DNA from: Oscillatoriophycideae cyanobacterium NC_groundwater_1537_Pr4_S-0.65um_50_18
GTDB lineage: Bacteria; Cyanobacteriota; Cyanobacteriia; Elainellales; Elainellaceae
Reading direction: 5' to 3'
DNA: 64,000 nt
NCBI GenBank assembly: GCA_016208305.1
Contig: JACQYI010000033.1
Location: forward strand, 124,001-188,000
In this document: positions 54,898-61,371 of the stretch, piece after piece
Numbering within the stretch: position 1 is the first letter of the stretch
Layout of the letters: each line of letters opens with the position of its first letter
Position numbers and translations under genes: made by a program
The notes under the pieces: generated by a model
What the model saw: the letters and a program-made list of their open reading frames with translations, nothing else
Database searches by the model: none
What the model was told of the DNA's origin: nothing

Positions 54898-54973
54898 GGA
54901 TGTAAAGTTGTGCAAGGGGTGTTCTGCGCTCCTCTCAACTTAAAATCCATCGTCGAACTCAGCAGTGTCTGCC
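54898..54973 (+). repeat. R3 hairpin repeat, copy b
   Basis: GGATGTAAAGTTG pairs imperfectly with the CAACTTAAAATCC arm; the tail CATCGTCGAACTCAGCAGTGTCTGCC is about 80% identical to copy a. It lies 38 bp upstream of the debranching-enzyme gene. The rest of 54673-54897 has no gene. Confidence 0.6.
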
Positions 54974-55010
54974 GTTCATCCTTTGCTCTTCACCCTCCCT
55001 ATCTCCCGGT

Positions 55011-57050
55011 ATGACCCTCGCCTTTGGACGCGAAATTTGTGGCAATCTTCAAACAGCAGCAGCCAGAGAATGGCTCGTTACCAATGGCATCGGCGGCTAC
55101 GCCTCAGGAACAGTAGCAGGCAACCTTACCCGTCGCTATCACGGCTTGCTGATTGCAGCCCTGCAACCGCCTTTGGGGCGAACGCTGATGTTAACCAAGC
55201 TAGAGGAAATTTTGCATTCGGGTAATCAGGTGTATACCCTGAACACCGATCGCTGGATTGACGGCAGTATTGAACCCCAAGGCTATCGCTATATTGAACA
55301 CTTCAGCCTCAATGGCACGGTACCCACCTGGCGATTTGCCTGTGGGGATGCCCTGCTAGAAAAGCGAGTCTGGATGCAGCAGGGAGCCAACACCACCTAT
55401 GTGCAATACGCACTGCAACGCGCTAGCCAGCCTGTAGCGCTGATGATCAAAGCGTTGGTGAACTACCGCGATCATCACGGCAATGTTCGCAGCCTGGGCT
55501 GGCAGATGCCTGTTGAGCGACGAGATCAAGGGGTCTGTGTGATGGCTTTCCCAGGAGCGACACCGCTGCATCTGCTGAGCGATCGCGCTGAGGTGATTAC
55601 CCTCCACGACTGGTACTACGGCTTTGATCTGAGCGTGGAAAGATATCGTGGCCTGAGCGATCGTGAAGATCATCTGCATGCAGCCACTTTTCACCTGACG
55701 CTTTACCCTGGCGAGACAGTAACCATTATTGCCAGCACAGAAGAGAAGCCGGATTTACAGGGGGCGATCGCCCTCAAGCAGCGTCAAACCCATGAGCAGC
55801 GATTGCTCAATCTCTGGCGCACAGAGCGCGCAGTAGCGACCCGTGATACCCCCACATGGATGAATCAACTCGTCTTAGCAGCCGATCAGTTTATTGTTAA
55901 TCGCACGGTTTCTGCGACGGTTGTCTCTGAGCCAGAGTCTCCAGACGAGGTGTTTCCTGGTACCTCACGGCAGGCCCCGCTCAACGGCAAAACCATCATT
56001 GCGGGCTATCCGTGGTTTAGCGACTGGGGACGCGACACCATGATTAGCCTACCCGGACTAACGTTGGCTACTGGGCGATCGGAGGTCGCGAGACTCATTC
56101 TTCGCACCTTTTCCCATTACGTCGATCAGGGCATGTTGCCTAATCGCTTTCCCGATGCAGGTGAAGTGCCGGAATACAACACGGTAGATGCAACGCTCTG
56201 GTACTTTGAGGCCATTCGGCAATATTACAAAGCCACCCAGGACGATGATTTGCTAACGGAGCTATATCCCGTGTTGTCAGACATTATTCACTGGCACTGC
56301 CGTGGCACAAGATTCAATATCCATCTTGACCCAGTAGATGGATTGCTTTATGCGGGCGAAGCCGGGGTGCAACTCACATGGATGGATGCCAAAGTGGGGG
56401 ATTGGGTGGTTACGCCCCGCACAGGCAAGCCGATTGAGGTCAATGCGCTCTGGTACAACGCGCTTAGGACGATGGCGAAGTTTGCGCGCCAACTGGGCAA
56501 ACCTCATCAAGAATATGACGCGATCGCCGATCGAACTTTAGCCCGCTTTGTCCGGTTTTGGAACGATGACTTGGGCTACTGCTATGACGTGCTGGATAGC
56601 CCTACAGGCGATGATGCAGCGCTACGACCCAACCAAATTTTTGCGGTTTCGCTGCCCGAAAGTCCTCTGACACCTGCCCAGCAAAAGGGCGTGGTGGATG
56701 CCTGTGGGCGATCGCTACTCACCTCCTATGGGCTACGCTCTCTCGCGCCTGAGCATCCCGACTATCAAGGGCACTATGGCGGCGGACAGCGGCAACGCGA
56801 TGGCGCTTATCACCAAGGTACCGTTTGGGGCTGGCTGCTGGGTTCTTTTGCGATCGCGCATTTCCGGGTCTACAACGATCCCGCTCAAGCGCGACAGCTC
56901 TTAGAACCTATGGCAGACCATCTTTGCAATCATGGCGTTGGCAGCCTCAGCGAAATCTTTGATGGCGATCCACCGTTTGAGCCACGCGGCTGCATTGCCC
57001 AAGCTTGGACGGTAGCGGAAGTCCTTAGAGCTTGGATGGTGATGGAATAG
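55011..57050 (+). CDS. Amylo-alpha-1,6-glucosidase / glycogen debranching-type enzyme (GH133-like)
   Basis: A 679-residue protein. The N-terminal GDE domain (about 1-280) contains REWLVTNGIGGYASGTVAG and RRYHGLLIA, the signature of archaeal/bacterial glycogen debranching proteins. The C-terminal (alpha/alpha)6 catalytic domain (about 300-675) contains AGYPWFSDWGRDTMISLPGL, PNRFPDAG and YNTVDATLWYFEA. It should hydrolyse alpha-1,6 branch stubs in glycogen-like glucans in the cytosol. It is separate from the GH13 (GlgX) pathway; no glg genes adjoin. Confidence 0.9.
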   Translation: MTLAFGREICGNLQTAAAREWLVTNGIGGYASGTVAGNLTRRYHGLLIAALQPPLGRTLMLTKLEEILHSGNQVYTLNTDRWIDGSIEPQGYRYIEHFSLNGTVPTWRFACGDALLEKRVWMQQGANTTYVQYALQRASQPVALMIKALVNYRDHHGNVRSLGWQMPVERRDQGVCVMAFPGATPLHLLSDRAEVITLHDWYYGFDLSVERYRGLSDREDHLHAATFHLTLYPGETVTIIASTEEKPDLQGAIALKQRQTHEQRLLNLWRTERAVATRDTPTWMNQLVLAADQFIVNRTVSATVVSEPESPDEVFPGTSRQAPLNGKTIIAGYPWFSDWGRDTMISLPGLTLATGRSEVARLILRTFSHYVDQGMLPNRFPDAGEVPEYNTVDATLWYFEAIRQYYKATQDDDLLTELYPVLSDIIHWHCRGTRFNIHLDPVDGLLYAGEAGVQLTWMDAKVGDWVVTPRTGKPIEVNALWYNALRTMAKFARQLGKPHQEYDAIADRTLARFVRFWNDDLGYCYDVLDSPTGDDAALRPNQIFAVSLPESPLTPAQQKGVVDACGRSLLTSYGLRSLAPEHPDYQGHYGGGQRQRDGAYHQGTVWGWLLGSFAIAHFRVYNDPAQARQLLEPMADHLCNHGVGSLSEIFDGDPPFEPRGCIAQAWTVAEVLRAWMVME

Positions 57051-57253
57051 CTTCTCAGTAAAGTGGCTACGGCTATAGTCTCAACGAGATGCGCTTGCCC
57101 TGTTTACCCCTAAGAGTTGTTGAAGTTACTAGATTGAACCGATCGCCAGTTTTTTAATCTGCCTGAATCAATACAGTACGTTAGGATACCAAGATTTAAG
57201 ATTCCCTATGGGTATTCTCAGGTGGCTGCTTTAAAACGGGCAGTAAGGGTTCT

Positions 57254-59398
57254 ATGCGATCGCTCAACAATCTCAGTATCAAATCGAAGCTCATTGCAAT
57301 GCTTCTGGCAGTCAGTAGTTGCTCCATTCTAGTGACGGCATATCTGGGTTATCGCAGTGGGCAAGTCAATTTGACTCATCGGGTTTTTAACCAACTCACG
57401 AGCGTTCGGGCTTCTAAGGCACATCAAGTCGAAGCCTACTTTAAAAACGTTCAAAATCACACCCAAACCTTAAGTGAAGATCCCTCTATCGTCTCTGCTA
57501 TGCAGGAGTTTGACAGAGCGTACCGCCAGCTTCAGTCTGCTAATGTGCCTAACTCATTTGACGAAAAGATTGCCACCTATTACCGCAACGATTTTTTGCC
57601 TCGATTAACCAAGATAGAGGAAGGTTCGCCGATTCTCCAATCCTATACGCCAAAAGCGAGTGCTTCGCGTTACCTTCAGTACCACTACCTTGCGGCCAAT
57701 CCCAATCCGGTTGGCAAAAAACATCTTTTAACCACTGCCAAGGATGGTAGCGAATATAGCGATGTTCACAGCCGCTATCACCCCATTTTTCGCAAGATCA
57801 TTGAGAAGTTTGGTTACTACGATATGTTTTTAATCAATCCGCAAGGAACGGTTGTTTACACCGTTTTTAAGGAAACTGACTTTGTCAGCAACCTTGAGAT
57901 TGGCCCTTACAAGGACAGTAACTTAGCCAAGCTGAGCGCGATCGTACAGGAATCAAAAGAGAAGGATTTCTCAGAGATCGTGGATTTTGCACCCTATACT
58001 CCATCCTATGGCGCACCTGCTGCCTTCATCGCTGCACCTATCTTCAATCAATCTGAACTCGTGGGCGTTCTGGCGTTTCAGATGCCTGTGGACGAAATTA
58101 ATAATGTGATGACGGGTAACCGCAATTGGGAAAGCGATGGTCTGGGAAAAACGGGAGAAAGTTATCTGGTCGGACGCGACTTTTTAATGCGATCGGTTTC
58201 TCGTTTTTTGGTGCAAGATCCCAAAGGCTATGCTCAGCGCTTGCGATCGCTGGGTGTTAAAGAACCAGATATCAACCGGATCAACCAATACAACACCTCA
58301 ATTTTGCAACAAAGTGTGCGGACAGAAGCGGTAGAAGCGTCTTTGGCAGGAAAGCAAGGAACGCAAATTGTTGACGATTATCGAGGCATTCCCGTTCTAA
58401 GCTCCTATGCCCCTCTGCGGATTGATGGATTGGATTGGGTGATTTTATCAGAGATGGATCTCTCGGAAGCCTATGAACCGATTTACTCCTTCCAAAACCA
58501 GATCCTTGTCTACGCAACCTTGTTGATGCTGCTGGTAACGCTGATTGCGATGGCGATGGCCTATCTGTTTGTCAAGCCGATTAACAAACTGATTGAAAGC
58601 GCCCGCAAAGTTGCCGCTGGAGAACTGACCTCGATCGCCCCTCTCGAAACCGACGATGAATTTGGGGAGCTGGCAAAATCTTTTAATGCTATGGTTCGCA
58701 GTTTGAGAACGCAGACCAACCTGGTAGAACAGAAGAATCAGGAAAACGAACAACTCTTATTGAGCGTGTTTCCGGCGGCGATCGCCAAACGACTCAAGCG
58801 TGGCGAAAAAGATATTGCCGAAGATATCTCCAATGTGTCCGTTTTGTGTTCGGAACTGACCGGATTTTCTAAGCTATCAGCTTCACTAACGGCCTACGAA
58901 ATCGTTGCGATTTTGAATGATTTGGTGACGGCCTTTGACGAAGCCGCAGAACGCTATGGGATGGAAAAGATTAAAACGATTGGAGATAGCTATTTAGCCG
59001 TTTGCGGGCTTTCTATACCCTATTTGGATCACGATCGGCGGGCGATCGATTTTGCTTTAGAGATACTTGCTATCATGCGCCGCTTCAACCATGAACGGGA
59101 TTTTCAACTCAATATTCGAATTGGCGTTAATTCGGGCGATGTGGTGGCTGGAATCGTAGGTAGAAATAAATTTATTTATGACGTCTGGGGCGATACGATT
59201 AACCTGGCCAATGCCCTAAGAGCCGTTTGCCCGCCTGGTTCTATCCTAGTGGCACAATCGGTTCATCATCGACTGCATGACCTCTATGAGTTTGAGGCGA
59301 TGGGAGAGCTAGTGGCGAATGGTAAAACCAAGTTGAATGCATGGCGGTTGAAAAATACCCAGGTATCTGGATCGGCAGAGGGGCTGGGAGTTTTATGA
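57254..59398 (+). CDS. Membrane-bound class III nucleotide cyclase-like protein (Cache-HAMP-cyclase) with altered catalytic residues
   Basis: A 714-residue protein: TM1 (about 12-30), a large extracytoplasmic Cache-type sensor (about 35-410), TM2 (about 417-440), HAMP (about 441-493), a short helix and a class III cyclase domain (about 510-700). Lys and Asp578 are kept in EKIKTIGDSYLAV, and Asp is kept in YDVWGDTIN, an adenylate-type pattern. The first metal Asp is Glu534 (LCSELTGFS) and the transition-state Arg position is Ala654 (INLANALRA). Activity may be changed or lost. The ATGA overlap with the next gene couples it to an MscS channel carrying a nucleotide-binding domain. Confidence 0.85.
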   Translation: MRSLNNLSIKSKLIAMLLAVSSCSILVTAYLGYRSGQVNLTHRVFNQLTSVRASKAHQVEAYFKNVQNHTQTLSEDPSIVSAMQEFDRAYRQLQSANVPNSFDEKIATYYRNDFLPRLTKIEEGSPILQSYTPKASASRYLQYHYLAANPNPVGKKHLLTTAKDGSEYSDVHSRYHPIFRKIIEKFGYYDMFLINPQGTVVYTVFKETDFVSNLEIGPYKDSNLAKLSAIVQESKEKDFSEIVDFAPYTPSYGAPAAFIAAPIFNQSELVGVLAFQMPVDEINNVMTGNRNWESDGLGKTGESYLVGRDFLMRSVSRFLVQDPKGYAQRLRSLGVKEPDINRINQYNTSILQQSVRTEAVEASLAGKQGTQIVDDYRGIPVLSSYAPLRIDGLDWVILSEMDLSEAYEPIYSFQNQILVYATLLMLLVTLIAMAMAYLFVKPINKLIESARKVAAGELTSIAPLETDDEFGELAKSFNAMVRSLRTQTNLVEQKNQENEQLLLSVFPAAIAKRLKRGEKDIAEDISNVSVLCSELTGFSKLSASLTAYEIVAILNDLVTAFDEAAERYGMEKIKTIGDSYLAVCGLSIPYLDHDRRAIDFALEILAIMRRFNHERDFQLNIRIGVNSGDVVAGIVGRNKFIYDVWGDTINLANALRAVCPPGSILVAQSVHHRLHDLYEFEAMGELVANGKTKLNAWRLKNTQVSGSAEGLGVL

Positions 59399-60852
59399 AC
59401 AGTGTGGCACTACAAAGCAACTTGCTGGGCTGGGTGGTCGCGCTAGTGATCGGGTTTCCACTCCTGGTGATTGTGCTAGGAGAGTCTATTCATCGCTTAA
59501 AGCGGCGTGGAAAACCGTTAGCGGCGACCCTGCGACTCGTTCGTAACCTGATTTTGCCTGTTCTGGCTTTTCTGCTGTTCATGCAGCATGTTCTCAAATT
59601 AGACACCGATGGCAGGTGGGTAAAGAGCATTGAGACTTTACTTTGGGTCTGTGTCATTCACGCGGCACTCTCTCTGCTCAACGTTATTTTGTTTGAACAG
59701 GCCGAAGCAGATACCTGGCGTTCTAAAGTGCCTAAACTGCTGATCGATCTAGCTAGATTATTGCTCATTCTGCTCGGCTCTGCGATCGTGCTGGCAACCG
59801 TTTGGAATGCCGATCTTGCGGGTTTGGCAACCGCTTTGGGCGTCAGTTCGATTGTGATTGGTTTGGCACTTCAGGATACTCTGGGCAGCGTGACATCCGG
59901 TATAGCCCTGCTGTTTGAGCGCCCCTTCTCTGTGGGGGATTGGCTACAGATTGGGGAAACCGTGGGTCAGGTCACGGATATCAACTGGCGGGCGGTTCGG
60001 CTGCAAACCCTGGAGCGCGAAATGGTGGTGATTCCCCATAAGGTGATTGGTGGCGAAACGATTCGCAACTTCAGCCAGCCCCAGCGTCTTCATGCCGAAC
60101 GCATCCAGATTGGGTTTTCCTATAACGACCCGCCCAATCTGGCAAAGCAAGTGTTGAAAAGCACAGCGCTGGCAACCCAGGGCATCTTGACCCATCCGGA
60201 ACCGCAAATTTTTACCCTGTCGTATGATGATTTTGCTGTGACCTATGAGGTGAAGTTTTTTATTCAAGACTACGGGGGTGTGGAGGAAATTCGCGATCGC
60301 TTCATGACTCGCGTTTGGTATGCTGCCCAGCGCAATAATCTTTCAATTCCTTTTCCGATCCGAACTGTTTACCATTTTCATGGCCCTACTTCTCAAACCA
60401 AGGGACTTTCTAAAAAAGTTGCGGATAGCCTGCAATCGATTCCGGCCTATGTGCCCCTAGATGAAGAAGATGGGCAGAGCTTGTCGCAGGGAATCGTGCT
60501 TCAGCATTTTGGTGTTGGTGAAAGGGTTATACGCCAAGGAGATGCGGGGAATGCCCTATACATCATTGTTTCAGGGCAAGCTGTTCTTTTGGTTGTAGAT
60601 GACCTCAACCAAGAACACGAAGTGCTTCCCCTCAAGGCAGGCGAGTTCTTTGGCGAAATGGCGCTTTTTTCGGGCGAATCTAGCCCTGTCTCGGTGGTGG
60701 CTGCTGACGATCTAGAAGTGATGATGATTTCTTCGAGTGTTGTAAACCAGATGATTGAACGCCAGCCGAGCTTTGCTCGTGAGATTGGTCAAATTCTAGA
60801 GATCCGGCGAAGAGCGATTCAAGCGGCGAAACAAGTCCCCAGTCAATCCTAA
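59395..60852 (+). CDS. MscS-family mechanosensitive channel with C-terminal cyclic-nucleotide-binding domain (bCNG type)
   Basis: A 485-residue protein. Four to five TMs (to about 180) precede the MscS pore/beta domain (LGVSSIVIGLALQDTLGSVTSG, FERPFSVGDWLQIG, VVIPHKVIGGETIRNFS). A CNBD follows at about 365-480 with GERVIRQGDAGNALYIIVSG and FFGEMALFSGESSPVSVV. In canonical CNBDs the Arg of the PRAAT-like segment binds the cyclic phosphate; here that position is Ser430. Its ATG overlaps the stop of the cyclase gene, so the pair is coupled: a cyclase-to-channel switch is the natural inference. The open frame from 59341 lies inside the cyclase gene. Confidence 0.88.
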   Translation: MNSVALQSNLLGWVVALVIGFPLLVIVLGESIHRLKRRGKPLAATLRLVRNLILPVLAFLLFMQHVLKLDTDGRWVKSIETLLWVCVIHAALSLLNVILFEQAEADTWRSKVPKLLIDLARLLLILLGSAIVLATVWNADLAGLATALGVSSIVIGLALQDTLGSVTSGIALLFERPFSVGDWLQIGETVGQVTDINWRAVRLQTLEREMVVIPHKVIGGETIRNFSQPQRLHAERIQIGFSYNDPPNLAKQVLKSTALATQGILTHPEPQIFTLSYDDFAVTYEVKFFIQDYGGVEEIRDRFMTRVWYAAQRNNLSIPFPIRTVYHFHGPTSQTKGLSKKVADSLQSIPAYVPLDEEDGQSLSQGIVLQHFGVGERVIRQGDAGNALYIIVSGQAVLLVVDDLNQEHEVLPLKAGEFFGEMALFSGESSPVSVVAADDLEVMMISSSVVNQMIERQPSFAREIGQILEIRRRAIQAAKQVPSQS

Positions 60853-60918
60853 TCGGCAAGCCGATATGAATGGAGTCCCCTTTGCATCGAAGTCTTGAAA
60901 CGGCGATCGCTTCCTCTA

Positions 60919-61050
60919 GGGTACATTTCGTCGTTAGGGGAGCAGATATTTTGAGTGATGAGAGAGTGGGATGATGGGAGAGTGGGAGGATGGGAGAGTG
61001 AACAGCGGCGATCGCATCATCCCACCCTCGTAACATTTAGAGGCTCCCCA
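60919..61050 (+). repeat. R2 dispersed repeat, copy b
   Basis: A 132-bp block from GGGTACATTTCGTCGTTAGG to TTTAGAGGCTCCCCA, similar to 8128-8244 with one additional GATGGGAGAGTGGGA-type unit. It folds through GAGAGTGGGATGATG pairing with CATCATCCCACCCTC. Its right end abuts a 5'-truncated gene. Confidence 0.75.
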
Positions 61051-61217
61051 TCCGCGATCGTGAACCCGTGCAAATCATTGTCATGGGTTTCGAGCAAGAG
61101 ATTGAAGCCATGATTCACAGGCTTTACCTCTGTCGCTTTGCTGAGGTTCACGAGTGGACTATTCTGCTTCCGGCTCCCGTTCCCCGAAAGCTGACGCGGT
61201 ATGTGGACTGGAGTTAA
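61041..61217 (+). pseudogene. 5'-truncated remnant of the small unknown-function family seen at 31252-31491
   Basis: An open frame without a convincing start (TAG at 61038-61040) encodes REPVQIIVMGFEQEIEAMIH, then LYLCRFAEVHEWTILLPAPVP and a short tail ending at TAA. The pattern (I)IV-x8-AxIH...W(S/T)xLLPxPxP matches the intact small protein encoded at 31252-31491. The N-terminal about 30 residues are missing and are replaced by the R2 repeat, which supplies the upstream stop. An internal GTG (61068) or ATG (61083) could give a short product, but no ribosome-binding site is seen. The rest of the 60853-61371 gap holds no gene. Confidence 0.6.
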
Positions 61218-61371
61218 CGCAGTTTTCTCAACCTCTTGCTTTAGGTTGCCGTTCCAAGTTGCAAAACTTTTGCCAAAATCAGTAGAGTTGGGGTGATTAT
61301 TGTGGTGCAAATGTTCTACCCTGAAAACAACACCCTGAAAACAACGGTTCCTGAGGTAAAGGCAGATCAGC

